A stretch of DNA of 64,000 nucleotides from UBA10649 sp965278945 (lineage in GTDB: Bacteria > Actinomycetota > Actinomycetes > S36-B12), in NCBI GenBank assembly GCA_965278945.1, contig OZ257128.1, positions 1-64,000 of the forward strand, in the 5' to 3' direction. Positions 8,333-16,558 of the stretch are shown piece after piece. A program made the position numbers and the translations under genes. Position 1 is the stretch's first letter, and every line of letters starts with the position of its first letter. The notes beneath the pieces were generated by a model. That model worked only from the letters and a program-made list of their open reading frames with translations. It made no database searches and had not been told where the DNA came from.

Positions 8333-8843
8333 CTGCGCCTCCTCGGCGTGACCAAGCCTCGCGTTCGAGGCGGTAAACGATGCAGTCGTCGGAGCCGAAT
8401 CGCCGCGGGCCGACGGCGACGAATCCCAGCCGCTCGTAGAAGCGTCGCGCCCGGGTGTTTCGCTCGAGCGGATCTATGAGCACGGCGTCGATCTCACCTT
8501 GTCCGAAAGCGAAGTCCAGCGACAACGTCATCATCTGCGTTCCAAGGCCGCGGCCAAGATCTGACTCCTCGCCGATCCAGATGTCCAGGGCCAGAAGACC
8601 GGGCTCGATGTCGCCCCAGTAGTGGGACTCCTCCTCGCGCGGATCGATGAGCTGCACCATCCCTACCGGTCTTACGCCCTCCTCGGCGATGAAGTACCAG
8701 CGCCACGTCGGATTCTTGGCGAGTTCGACGAACCAGTCCTCCGCGTCGTCGTCGCCGCTCGAATCGATGACGTGCGGCTTGGTGTCCCAGTAGGTGAGCA
8801 GCGGAGCATCGAACAGCGACACGGGTCGCAACCGGATCGTCAC
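8325..8843 (-). CDS. GNAT-family N-acetyltransferase
   Basis: A 172-residue acetyltransferase starting VTIRLRPVS. The acetyl-CoA loop region is GEESDLGRGLGTQMM, and the C-terminal RNTRARRFYERLGF is the usual GNAT motif B. The overall form resembles aminoglycoside 6'-acetyltransferase / RimJ-like members, but the substrate cannot be assigned. The GTG at 8843 overlaps the DUF1304 stop (GTGA), which decides the start against a longer frame. Confidence 0.8.
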   Translation of the reverse strand: MTIRLRPVSLFDAPLLTYWDTKPHVIDSSGDDDAEDWFVELAKNPTWRWYFIAEEGVRPVGMVQLIDPREEESHYWGDIEPGLLALDIWIGEESDLGRGLGTQMMTLSLDFAFGQGEIDAVLIDPLERNTRARRFYERLGFVAVGPRRFGSDDCIVYRLEREAWSRRGGADD

Positions 8844-9220
8844 CAGATCAGCGCAGCGATCAGAGCGAGGAGGGGTAGTGCCCCCTGGATGGCGGCAGCG
8901 CGCGCCATCCGCGGACGTGCGATGACGAGGACGAGTGCGGCACCGACCATGAACAAGCACCCGAAGACCACGAGGGTCGTGCCCTGTGGCTCCCAGTCCC
9001 GAGCCACCCCGACGACGCCGACCGCGGTACCGATCGCCAGGAATAGGTTGTAGAAGCCTTGATTCAGCATCGGGAAGGCGAGCAACTCGACCTCGGCCGG
9101 ATCACTCACCCCGAACGTGCGGTGCGCGAACGGCTTGCGGAAGGCGACCGACTCGAGGAAGAAGAAGTAGACGTGCAGCAGGGCGGCGAGCCCGGCGAAG
9201 ACCAGCGAGATGGTGGGCAT
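8840..9220 (-). CDS. DUF1304 family membrane protein
   Basis: A 126-residue protein with four membrane helices. RFxRPFAHRTFGVS-like and FPMLNQGFYNLFLAIG motifs are the conserved parts of DUF1304. The function of the family is unknown. It leads a three-gene minus-strand set (DUF1304, GNAT, helix-hairpin-helix), and its ATG is preceded by TAGCGT six bases upstream, so it is probably leaderless. Confidence 0.82.
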   Translation of the reverse strand: MPTISLVFAGLAALLHVYFFFLESVAFRKPFAHRTFGVSDPAEVELLAFPMLNQGFYNLFLAIGTAVGVVGVARDWEPQGTTLVVFGCLFMVGAALVLVIARPRMARAAAIQGALPLLALIAALIW

Positions 9221-9226
9221 GGCGTC

Positions 9227-9232
9227 ACGCTA
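9227..9232 (-). promoter_or_regulatory. -10 element of a probable leaderless promoter (DUF1304)
   Basis: TAGCGT on the minus strand ends 6 bases before the ATG at 9220, with no Shine-Dalgarno between. It overlaps the stop codon of the preceding ltrA-like gene. Confidence 0.5.
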
Positions 9233-10438
9233 GTCCAACAGTTCGTCCCGCGAGCCTTCTCCGCTGACGACCGCCTTGAGGGTGTTCCGCCAGCCCGAGT
9301 TCGCTTCGGCCCGTTCGACCCACACCGCGAACAGCGCGTTCGAGATCACCAGAACCGACGTTGTGATCATCACCACGTTGACCGCTCGATCGTCGCCAGC
9401 CGTGCCGGCCAGGCCGATGCCAAGGACGACGATCCCCGAACAGATCTGCACCCAGCCCGGAGCCCCGAACCGTCCTCTTACGGTCCAGCCGAGCAGGGCG
9501 AACGAGAAGAACACGGTCGCCAGCGAGATCCCGAAGTACAGCAGGCTCGCATCGCCGAGCACCTCCTCTTCCTGGGCGGTGACGAGCACGAGAAGGTCGA
9601 GGGTTCCGGCCATTCCGTAGATGAGAAGCAGATGACCGAGCAGTGACAGGCGCCAGTGGACGAGCACTCGGTCCAATCGTTCGGAGAATGTGCCGTCGAA
9701 GTAGATCCACCAGAGGGCGAAGCTCAACAAGAACGTGAGGACGAAGATCCCACCGCGCGGGATGGACCCGTGGCTGTGCAACTCGTGCACGAGTTCGGCG
9801 AATCCCTCGCCCAGGATGATGAGGATGAACAGACCGCGCCGTTCTCGCAGGTGATCAACGCGTAGCAGGGTCCCCGAGCCGGGCGTCTCGAGTCGTGCGG
9901 TCAGTGCCGAGCCCACGCTGATGCCAAGTGCCAGCGCGATGACGAGACCGGCATTGGTACTGAAGAACAGCGCGCCGGCGAAGCAGATGCCCGATGAGAC
10001 CCCGAGGGAAAGCAGGCCGCCCTTGATGACGCGCGCCCGCTCGAGCCCGCCGCGCTCGCGGAGCACGAGAACCCCGATCACGAGAATCGACGCTCCGTAC
10101 GAGGCGAGGCCGATGGAGTTCTGCAGGCCGTTCTGGTCGACCGCAAGCGCGGCAATCACGATGAATGCCATTTGTGCCAGCAGGAGGAGCCGCCTGAGCA
10201 GGTCATCACGCGGGAACACGTTGTTGAGCACGGTTGTCATCAGCCATACCCACGACAGCGCAGCGATGCTGAGCAGAGCTGCGATTGCGGTGCTCCACGA
10301 CGGATTCTCGAGGTAGGCGTCGTTGCACAGACTCACGGCCGCGACGACGACCAGGTCGTAGAACAGCTCGAACCAGCTGACCGTAGGCCCGGAGCGGCGA
10401 CTCTCTGCCGTGGGCTCGTCGGCGGACGGCGTGGACAT
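9230..10438 (-). CDS. low temperature requirement protein A (LtrA) family
   Basis: A 402-residue membrane protein with about ten to twelve helices. The opening VSWFELFYDLVVVAAVSL is the LtrA signature; RRGLFILIILGEGFAEL and WWIYFDG further along are also conserved. LtrA was named from cold growth in Listeria; the biochemical role is unresolved. The ATG at 10438 is chosen because upstream residues have no membrane or family character and lie in the divergent promoter region. Confidence 0.85.
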   Translation of the reverse strand: MSTPSADEPTAESRRSGPTVSWFELFYDLVVVAAVSLCNDAYLENPSWSTAIAALLSIAALSWVWLMTTVLNNVFPRDDLLRRLLLLAQMAFIVIAALAVDQNGLQNSIGLASYGASILVIGVLVLRERGGLERARVIKGGLLSLGVSSGICFAGALFFSTNAGLVIALALGISVGSALTARLETPGSGTLLRVDHLRERRGLFILIILGEGFAELVHELHSHGSIPRGGIFVLTFLLSFALWWIYFDGTFSERLDRVLVHWRLSLLGHLLLIYGMAGTLDLLVLVTAQEEEVLGDASLLYFGISLATVFFSFALLGWTVRGRFGAPGWVQICSGIVVLGIGLAGTAGDDRAVNVVMITTSVLVISNALFAVWVERAEANSGWRNTLKAVVSGEGSRDELLD

Positions 10439-10521
10439 GGACGCAGTATCGCGGACACGGGGCGCTGAGTACGCTGCACACCCGTCGGCGGCACGCGTTG
10501 GCTCTGGTGATCGGGGAACTT

Positions 10522-12417
10522 GTGAGCGGCACATTCACGCTGCGTCAACGGCTGCGCTATCGCTTCGACAACACGCTGTCCCGCGGGCTGTGGGCAGTCC
10601 TGATCTGGCTCGGCTTCATCGCCGCGGCCTTCTTCCTGCTCATCGCATTCATCATTCGGTTGTCGGGGGTCGGACCCGGCGACGAGAGCACCAGCTTTGC
10701 CGATGGCCTGTGGCTGGCCCTGACTCGGTCGCTGGACCCGGGAACCTTCTCGGGAGATGACGGAAGCCAGTTCAGGCTGATCATGCTGTTCGTCACCTTC
10801 GCGGGCATCTTCCTGGCGGCCACGATCATCGGCTTGGTGTCGTCATCAATCGACAGCCGCGTGGACTCGCTGCGCCGGGGGAAGTCCTTGGTGATCGAGT
10901 CGGGGCACACCCTCATCGTCGGGTGGAGCGACAAGCTTCCGACCATCGTCGCCGAGCTGGTCGAGGCGAATGTCAGCGAACGTGGTCGCGCGATCGTCGT
11001 CCTCACGGGGGAGGACACAGTGGAGGTCACCGAGGACATTCGTTCCGTCGTCACCGACCTCAAGACATCCAGGCTCGTTGTCCGAAGCGGCATGACCACG
11101 CGGGTTCACGATCTCGCTCAGGGGAACCCTCAGGATGCGAAGTCGGTGATCGTGCTGCGGAGCTCCGAAGGATCGGACGCACAGGTCGTGAAGTCCGTTC
11201 TGGCTCTGACCCGGCTCGTGCCGGGTCTTGAGGGTCTGACCGTCGTGGCGGAGATCGATGATGCGCACACCGCGCAGGCGCTCAAGCAGGCCGCCGGCCC
11301 GTCGCTCATCACGGTCACGCCGATGGACGTCATTGCTCGCATCGGTGCTCAAGTGTCCAGGGCTGCCGGGCTCGGTGCCATCTATCAGGAGTTGCTCGAC
11401 TTCGATGGCGACGAGATGTACACGGTCGAGGTTGGATCGACGTGGATCGGCCGCAACTTCGGCGAGCTGCTGCTTGGCGCATCGAACGCGACCGTCATCG
11501 GGCTTCGCCACTCCGACGGAAGTGTGGAGCTGAGCCCGTCTCCGGGAACCTCTCTGGCCGCCGGTGACTTCGTCATCGGGATTGCCGAGGACGACTCCAC
11601 CTTCGTCTTCGACCGTCCGCCCGTAGCCTGGCAGCCGACCGGCGAGCGGCGGCTGGACCCGGTCGAGAAGACGCAGGAGAGAACTCTTATCGTCGGGTGG
11701 AGCGATCTCGCTCCGCTGATCGCCCACGAGATCGAGATCCACGTCGCGCCCGGCTCGGAACTGCATGTCATGGTCAACGAGGACCTGCACGACGTCAGCC
11801 GGGTGGGTCAGTCGATGAGCCTGACGCAGCAGGCGCTGATCATCCACGAAGGCGATCCGATCGACCGTTCGGCCATCGTGCGAGTGATGGACGAGGGCCC
11901 CTTCGACCACATCATGCTGCTGTCGGAGCGCGAGCAGTTCTCGACCGACGAGGCGGACGCCCGCACGCTGCTGACATTGATGCACGTGCGCGGCGTTGCG
12001 GAGAGCACCCCGCACGAGGAGAACGTCGTCGCCGAGTTGCTCGATCCGCACGATGTCGAGCTCGGCGGAACCTCGGACAATCACGACTTCATCGTCAGCC
12101 AGAAGCTCATCAGCTTGCTCATGTCGCAGCTGAGCGAGAGCCCGCACCTGGCGCCGGTGTTCGCTGATCTGTTCGATTCCGACGGAGCCGTGGTGGCCCT
12201 GCACCCCGCCCAGCGGTACCTCCCGCTGGGCGAGACGACCTTCGGAGAAGTCGTTGCAGCGGCTCGCGACTGGGGTACCGTGGCGATCGGCTACCGCTCC
12301 GCCGCTGCGGCGGGGCAGGATGGAACGCTGGGAGGCGGTCTACGGGTGAACGCTCCGAAGGATCACCGCATCACCCTCGCCGACGGCGACAGCATCGTCG
12401 TCATCGCACGCCCATGA
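10522..12417 (+). CDS. CASTOR/POLLUX-like ion channel with RCK/TrkA-N-type domains
   Basis: About 631 residues. Two membrane segments (about 20-42 and 85-110) flank a pore loop (FADGLWLALTRSLDPGTFSGD), followed by tandem Rossmann-like regulatory domains (SGHTLIVGWSDKLPTIVAEL and RTLIVGWSDLAPLIAHEI). This is the plan of plant CASTOR/POLLUX nuclear ion channels and their bacterial homologues, which resemble calcium-gated potassium channels. The selectivity loop is not the classical TVGYG, so the ion is uncertain. GTG 10522 has a GGGGA just upstream and begins at the conserved TLRQRLRYRFDN; TTG 10498 is a longer alternative. An ATGA overlap follows to the META lipoprotein. Confidence 0.78.
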   Translation: MSGTFTLRQRLRYRFDNTLSRGLWAVLIWLGFIAAAFFLLIAFIIRLSGVGPGDESTSFADGLWLALTRSLDPGTFSGDDGSQFRLIMLFVTFAGIFLAATIIGLVSSSIDSRVDSLRRGKSLVIESGHTLIVGWSDKLPTIVAELVEANVSERGRAIVVLTGEDTVEVTEDIRSVVTDLKTSRLVVRSGMTTRVHDLAQGNPQDAKSVIVLRSSEGSDAQVVKSVLALTRLVPGLEGLTVVAEIDDAHTAQALKQAAGPSLITVTPMDVIARIGAQVSRAAGLGAIYQELLDFDGDEMYTVEVGSTWIGRNFGELLLGASNATVIGLRHSDGSVELSPSPGTSLAAGDFVIGIAEDDSTFVFDRPPVAWQPTGERRLDPVEKTQERTLIVGWSDLAPLIAHEIEIHVAPGSELHVMVNEDLHDVSRVGQSMSLTQQALIIHEGDPIDRSAIVRVMDEGPFDHIMLLSEREQFSTDEADARTLLTLMHVRGVAESTPHEENVVAELLDPHDVELGGTSDNHDFIVSQKLISLLMSQLSESPHLAPVFADLFDSDGAVVALHPAQRYLPLGETTFGEVVAAARDWGTVAIGYRSAAAAGQDGTLGGGLRVNAPKDHRITLADGDSIVVIARP

Positions 12418-12869
12418 GGGCGCCGCGGATCGCGTTGCTGCTTGCCGCCCTGCTGATGGTTCCGCTCATGGCCGCGTGTGCCTCCGATGACACCGGGCCC
12501 GCGGACAGCACGGCCACGAGTGGCGGGCCGCGAGGGGGCGAAGGACTGGTTGCGTCGTGGTCATTGACGGGGGCCGCGATCGACTCTGTGCAGCTGTCGG
12601 AGTTCGGGATCACGATCACGTTCACCGATACCACGGCCGCTGGCTTCGGCGGCGTCAATCAGTACACGACGACGTTCACCTCCGGCCCGTCAGGCGACTT
12701 GAACTTCGGCGAGATCGCGTCGACGAAGATGGCCGGTCCGGAAGAGGCGATGCAGGCAGAGCAGGCGTATCTGGCCTCGCTCGAGACAGTCACCGGCTAC
12801 ACGGTCGCTGGAGACGTGCTCGAGCTCTTCGCTGGCGAGCAGGAGATCCTGACCTACGCGAAGGGGTGA
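12414..12869 (+). CDS. META-domain lipoprotein
   Basis: A 151-residue lipoprotein with lipobox MAAC (Cys22) and a C-terminal META/HslJ-like domain (GLVASWSLTGAAIDSV, FGGVNQYTTTF, ASTKMAGPEEAMQAEQAYLASLETVTGYTVAGDVLELF). The conserved Gly-Gly-x-Asn and Met-Ala-Gly-Pro elements are there. It is coupled by ATGA to the CASTOR-like channel gene, so both probably act at the cell envelope. HslJ-type domains are linked to stress or antibiotic response; the mechanism is unknown. Confidence 0.78.
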   Translation: MRAPRIALLLAALLMVPLMAACASDDTGPADSTATSGGPRGGEGLVASWSLTGAAIDSVQLSEFGITITFTDTTAAGFGGVNQYTTTFTSGPSGDLNFGEIASTKMAGPEEAMQAEQAYLASLETVTGYTVAGDVLELFAGEQEILTYAKG

Positions 12870-12873
12870 TCCG

Positions 12874-13308
12874 TCAGCGGAGCGCGAACTCCTGGAACAT
12901 GCACATCGAGGGCGCGGTGGCCTTCGTCACGTAGGGAAGTTCCTTCTGGCAGTTCTTGAAGTAGATGCTGCCGTCCTGCCCGATCGTGCCGGACAGGGTC
13001 TTTCGCCCCGATGCCAGGGAGCCACCGGGCATGACCAGCGTGACTTTGTCGCCGCGTTCCACCAGACCGACCGGGATCCGTTTGCCGAGTTGGCCGTTCT
13101 GGAAGTGCATCACCAGGACGCCGTCGTAAGACGATGCCGGACTCGATGAGGCCGTGAGGCTAAGCGCGTAGCCGACTCCGTCCTGACGAAGCGAGGCGGA
13201 GTTCCAATGGCCCGCAAGGTCAGTGTCGGCATGCGCGGTGGCCTGCACTCCCAGCAGCAGGCCCGCGGCGATTGCGGAGACGGCGAGTGTGCGGGTGGTG
13301 ACTGACAT
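12874..13308 (-). CDS. secreted protein of unknown function
   Basis: A 144-residue protein with a clear signal peptide (ending ATAHA-DTD). The mature part is beta-rich, opening DLAGHWNSASLRQDGVGYALSLTAS and closing with two cysteines (KNCQKEL, SMCMF), and reads like a small lipocalin or META-like barrel. I do not recognise a family. It is convergent with the META lipoprotein, with four bases between stops, and lies downstream of the DHPS-like gene on the same strand. Confidence 0.65.
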   Translation of the reverse strand: MSVTTRTLAVSAIAAGLLLGVQATAHADTDLAGHWNSASLRQDGVGYALSLTASSSPASSYDGVLVMHFQNGQLGKRIPVGLVERGDKVTLVMPGGSLASGRKTLSGTIGQDGSIYFKNCQKELPYVTKATAPSMCMFQEFALR

Positions 13309-13329
13309 GGAGACTCCCTGGGCGAGTGA

Positions 13330-14229
13330 TTACTGCGGACCGTTCAGCGAGGCGATCGCGTCGAGGACAGATCGCACATGTGCGACCTCGTGCGTGCGGA
13401 ACACGTTAGTACCACCGACCGCTGCCAGAACAGCGAAGAAGCCCTCGGCGGTTCGGAACTGATCGCCGAACAGGTCGAAGGCGTGGGGGAGGGCATTGCA
13501 GACCGGCTGTCTGAGTACCCGCAGCCGGAAAGACTGCAGCAGCACGGTCGCCTGATGGCGCGCGCGAACGACGGGGTCGACGAGATTGCCGTAGTAGAAG
13601 CCCATTCCCGGATCGATCACCAGTCGGTGGACTCCCCGAGCATGGGCCAGGTCCACGCGGGCCTCGAAGTGATCGAGCAGTGCCGGGATCGGGTCGATGT
13701 CAGTCGCCACGTCGGTGATGTCGCGCACGTTGTCGCCAGCCACGTAGCAGAGGACGACGGTTGCCTCGTGCTCGGCGGCGAGATCGAGGATCGCGTCCTG
13801 ATCGGCAGTTCCGGTCAGGTTCACTACCTGCGCGCCGGCCTTGAGGCATGCGCGAACGACGTTCACGTCGTAGGTCTCGACCGAAACGGCGATGCCCTCG
13901 TCGCTGACGCGCTCGATGACCGGGCTCATTCGAGCGATCTGATCCTCCGCGCTGACGCGGACCGCTCGTGCCGTGCTGGACTCGGCGCCGATGTCGACAA
14001 AGTCGGCACCCTGCGCCGACATGACACGGGCCATGCGCACGCCCGCGTCGGTCGAGATCGCGATGCTCTCGCGGTAGGTCGAGTCGCGCGAGAGGTTGAT
14101 GCAGCCCATCACAGCCGGACGGACCGCGGTGTCAATCTCATGGCTGCCGATGAACAGCGGGGCGACGTCGACGAGCAGGTCCTCGCGGTGCGACTCGGCT
14201 AGCGCAGCCAAGTCCGTGAGGGAGAGCAT
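13330..14229 (-). CDS. divergent dihydropteroate-synthase-like pterin-binding protein
   Basis: A 299-residue TIM-barrel protein of the pterin-binding superfamily. The usual DHPS blocks are recognisable but altered: MGCINLSRDSTYRES for GVLNVTPDSFSDGG, DIGAESSTAR for DVGGESTRPG, VSVETYDVNVVRACLKAGAQVVNLTG for the SIDT...NDVSG blocks, and LVIDPGMGF. The C-terminal Arg-x-His motif appears as FRTHEVAHV. The canonical folP lies at 61684, so this is a second copy; the changed P-loop residues make normal sulfonamide-target chemistry doubtful. Promoter and start are leaderless-like. Confidence 0.72.
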   Translation of the reverse strand: MLSLTDLAALAESHREDLLVDVAPLFIGSHEIDTAVRPAVMGCINLSRDSTYRESIAISTDAGVRMARVMSAQGADFVDIGAESSTARAVRVSAEDQIARMSPVIERVSDEGIAVSVETYDVNVVRACLKAGAQVVNLTGTADQDAILDLAAEHEATVVLCYVAGDNVRDITDVATDIDPIPALLDHFEARVDLAHARGVHRLVIDPGMGFYYGNLVDPVVRARHQATVLLQSFRLRVLRQPVCNALPHAFDLFGDQFRTAEGFFAVLAAVGGTNVFRTHEVAHVRSVLDAIASLNGPQ

Positions 14230-14235
14230 CCAGCG

Positions 14236-14241
14236 AGTCTA
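14236..14241 (-). promoter_or_regulatory. -10 element, leaderless (DHPS-like gene)
   Basis: TAGACT on the minus strand, six bases before the ATG at 14229. It sits in a 30-bp divergent intergenic gap opposite the -10 of the hydrolase gene. Confidence 0.55.
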
Positions 14242-14247
14242 GGCGTC

Positions 14248-14253
14248 TACTGT
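14248..14253 (+). promoter_or_regulatory. -10 element, leaderless (alpha/beta hydrolase gene)
   Basis: TACTGT, six bases before the ATG at 14260, in the 30-bp gap shared with the divergent DHPS-like gene. Confidence 0.55.
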
Positions 14254-14259
14254 GCGGGC

Positions 14260-15135
14260 ATGGCCCCCGTTGCGGAACGCTCGCGCTGCTCCCTTGCGGA
14301 CGGGCGAGTGCTCACCTACATCGAGTTCGGCGCCGCCGACGGATCCGTGGTGCTCCATCACCACGGCGGACTCGTGAGCGCCACGGATATCGCGCCAGGC
14401 GATGCCGTGGCTCGACGCCTGGGCGTGCGCTGGGTCTCCTTCGATCGTCCCGGAATCGGTGGATCGACGCCGTCTCCGGGACGAACAGTCATGGATGGCG
14501 CGCGCGATGCGGAGGAACTCCTCGATCACCTGGGGGTGGACCAGGTACGTCTGTCGGGCTGGTCCATGGGCGGGCAGTACGCGCTGGCGACGGCGCACCA
14601 CCTCGCCGACCGCGTCGTGCGTAGCGCGATCGTCGCCGGGGGTCTTCCCCTCGATGACCCGACGAACCTCGCGGAACTGAACGCCATGGATCGGCGGTTC
14701 ACGTCGATGGCGGTCAATCGGGTCGCGGAGCTTCGGGTCGCTGCTTCAGTGCTTGGTGGCCTGGCCGCCTTCTCTCCGTCCATGTGGGCACGCGTCGCCG
14801 CCAAGGGCGAGGGCTCGAGTGACGAACGCGCGGTCCGTGACGCTGCGGTAGAGCTCGCGGCGTCCGCGCACGACGCGACACGCCTGACGGCCGGCATCGT
14901 CGAGGAGTACCGCGCATGGGCATTGCCGTGGGGCTTCACGTTCGCCGATGTCACGACACCCGTAGATGTATGGCAGGGCGCCGAAGATCACCTCGTGCCG
15001 ATGGCGTGGGCGGAGCGGATGGCTACGTCATTGCCTTCAGCGACGCTCCATGTCCTGCCCGACACCGGGCACTTTCTCCTGCTCAACCACGCCGAGGAAG
15101 TGCTGAAGGCCCTGCTTGCCGGACCTGGGCACTAG
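14260..15135 (+). CDS. alpha/beta hydrolase
   Basis: A 291-residue alpha/beta-hydrolase fold protein. The oxyanion region is LHHHGGLVSA, the nucleophile elbow LSGWSMGGQYAL (Ser near residue 103), an acidic residue follows in VWQGAEDHLVP, and the catalytic His is in LPDTGHFLLL. These make a complete catalytic triad. The substrate is unknown. No signal peptide, so cytoplasmic. Start is the ATG six bases after a TACTGT hexamer. Confidence 0.82.
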   Translation: MAPVAERSRCSLADGRVLTYIEFGAADGSVVLHHHGGLVSATDIAPGDAVARRLGVRWVSFDRPGIGGSTPSPGRTVMDGARDAEELLDHLGVDQVRLSGWSMGGQYALATAHHLADRVVRSAIVAGGLPLDDPTNLAELNAMDRRFTSMAVNRVAELRVAASVLGGLAAFSPSMWARVAAKGEGSSDERAVRDAAVELAASAHDATRLTAGIVEEYRAWALPWGFTFADVTTPVDVWQGAEDHLVPMAWAERMATSLPSATLHVLPDTGHFLLLNHAEEVLKALLAGPGH

Positions 15136-15138
15136 TTT
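15133..15138 (+). promoter_or_regulatory. -10 element, leaderless (small membrane protein)
   Basis: TAGTTT, six bases before the GTG at 15145; its first three bases are the stop codon of the preceding hydrolase gene. Confidence 0.45.
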
Positions 15139-15144
15139 CGGCAC

Positions 15145-15549
15145 GTGACCGTGCGAATGCGCCTGCTGTGGTTCGCGCTCATCGTCGTCATGTCGGCGGC
15201 CAACTTCGTCGTCCTGGCCTCTGGCGCGCTCAATCTTGAGTGGGTCACGTCGCGCATCGCGAACGGGGAGTACGAGTCCCTTCCCACGGAATGGCGAATC
15301 GCGTGCCTCCTTGGCGCGGCCTTGATGATCGCCCAGGTGGTCCTTGCCTGGCAACTGCTCGAACGAGGCGGGGCGTGGTCGCCGTTCAGTGCCGTGGCGA
15401 GCATGCTCCTCGTTCTGCTCTATGTCGTGAGCACTGTGCTGAGCGCGATCTCTCCGTCCGACGACTCGCGCTGGAACGCCGTTCCCGCTGCTGTCCTGAT
15501 GGTGTCATTCTTCATGCTGCGGGGACCTGCGGAACGGGTGTCAGCCTGA
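15145..15549 (+). CDS. small integral membrane protein of unknown function
   Basis: A 134-residue protein with four predicted helices (about 5-27, 52-72, 80-100, 110-127) and little outside them. No family recognised. GTG start nine bases after the hydrolase stop. Its end overlaps the end of the convergent GNAT gene by nine bases. Confidence 0.6.
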   Translation: MTVRMRLLWFALIVVMSAANFVVLASGALNLEWVTSRIANGEYESLPTEWRIACLLGAALMIAQVVLAWQLLERGGAWSPFSAVASMLLVLLYVVSTVLSAISPSDDSRWNAVPAAVLMVSFFMLRGPAERVSA

Positions 15550-16062
15550 CTGGTGGATGTGCGACCAGACCTGAAGGTCGTGCAGTCCGTCTGCCCGTTG
15601 TTGTGCCTGTCGCAGTGTTCCTTCAAACGCGAAACCGGCGCGCTCGAGTGAGCGCTGTTCGCCAATGTTCATGACGTCGGTCGATGCCTCGACGCGCACT
15701 GTGCCCTGGCGGTGCAACTCCTCGGCGAGCAGACGCTGAGCGACGCTGCCGATGCCCACTCCCCGGTGCTCGGCTACGAGCGAGATGCCGATGTTCATCG
15801 CGCGGGAGCCTGCCGTAGGCCCGTACCAGACCGCATGCGCCGACACGTCGCCGACAGCGAGCGTCGTGCCGTCACGCGAGGTGAGCTCAACCAGCCACCG
15901 GTACAGAACCATGCCCTTCACCTCGGGCGAGACGGGACCCCAGTCGCCCCATTCACTGGGCGACTCCGGTCGCGGGTAGTCGTCATCGATCGGTCGGATC
16001 GAGACTGTCCCGACTCCATCGATCACCGACATCTGGACTGGAGGTCCGTTCATGTGTGCCAT
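15541..16062 (-). CDS. GNAT-family N-acetyltransferase
   Basis: A 173-residue acetyltransferase. The acetyl-CoA-binding region ISLVAEHRGVGIGSVAQRLLAEEL shows the R/Q-x-x-G-x-G/A motif, and the C-terminal EASTDVMNIGEQRSLERAGFAFEGTLRQ is typical of the RimJ/RimL-like group. The substrate is unknown. The first codons overlap the divergent GNAT gene; an alternative ATG at 16053 would shorten it by three residues. Confidence 0.75.
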   Translation of the reverse strand: MAHMNGPPVQMSVIDGVGTVSIRPIDDDYPRPESPSEWGDWGPVSPEVKGMVLYRWLVELTSRDGTTLAVGDVSAHAVWYGPTAGSRAMNIGISLVAEHRGVGIGSVAQRLLAEELHRQGTVRVEASTDVMNIGEQRSLERAGFAFEGTLRQAQQRADGLHDLQVWSHIHQSG

Positions 16063-16558
16063 GGTGCCGCATGGGGTGTTGACTCAGCTGGTGCCGTGGT
16101 CCATTCGATCGATACGAGCGTTGGACGATGCGCAGGTCGCGTGCCTGCATCGCAGGAGTCGAGTCGAGGCGCTGCCGTGGCTGCCGGACGTCCACACTCC
16201 CGAAGAGGACCTGGCGTTCTTCGGACGGGAGATCTCGACCTCGATCGGCTGGGTCGCGGTAGACGGCGATCGCGCTGTCGGCTTCGCGCTCGCGCGCGAT
16301 GAATGGCTCAATCACCTCTATGTCGACCCCGATCATCAACGTGAGGGTGTCGGCAGCACGCTGCTGGGTGAGGCGATGATCGCGATCGGTCCCGGCATCC
16401 GACTATGGACGTTCCTGCGCAACGAGCTTGCGCGGACCTTCTATGCCGGCCACGGCTTCGTGGAGGTAGAGCGAACCGACGGACGCGCGAACGAGGAGCA
16501 GGAGCCCGACGTGCTCCTGCAGTGGGGTCAGTCCCCGATCTCCGCGCGAACCGCGTAG
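16052..16558 (+). CDS. GNAT-family N-acetyltransferase
   Basis: Up to 168 residues. LNHLYVDPDHQREGVGSTLLGEAM is the acetyl-CoA motif and RTFYAGHGFVEVERT the C-terminal motif. Homology begins around WSIRSIRALDDAQ, so GTG codons at 16076 or 16091 are also possible starts; the ATG at 16052 overlaps the divergent GNAT gene. The 3' end overlaps the end of the convergent kynA gene by 31 bases. The substrate is unknown. Confidence 0.72.
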   Translation: MCAMVPHGVLTQLVPWSIRSIRALDDAQVACLHRRSRVEALPWLPDVHTPEEDLAFFGREISTSIGWVAVDGDRAVGFALARDEWLNHLYVDPDHQREGVGSTLLGEAMIAIGPGIRLWTFLRNELARTFYAGHGFVEVERTDGRANEEQEPDVLLQWGQSPISARTA

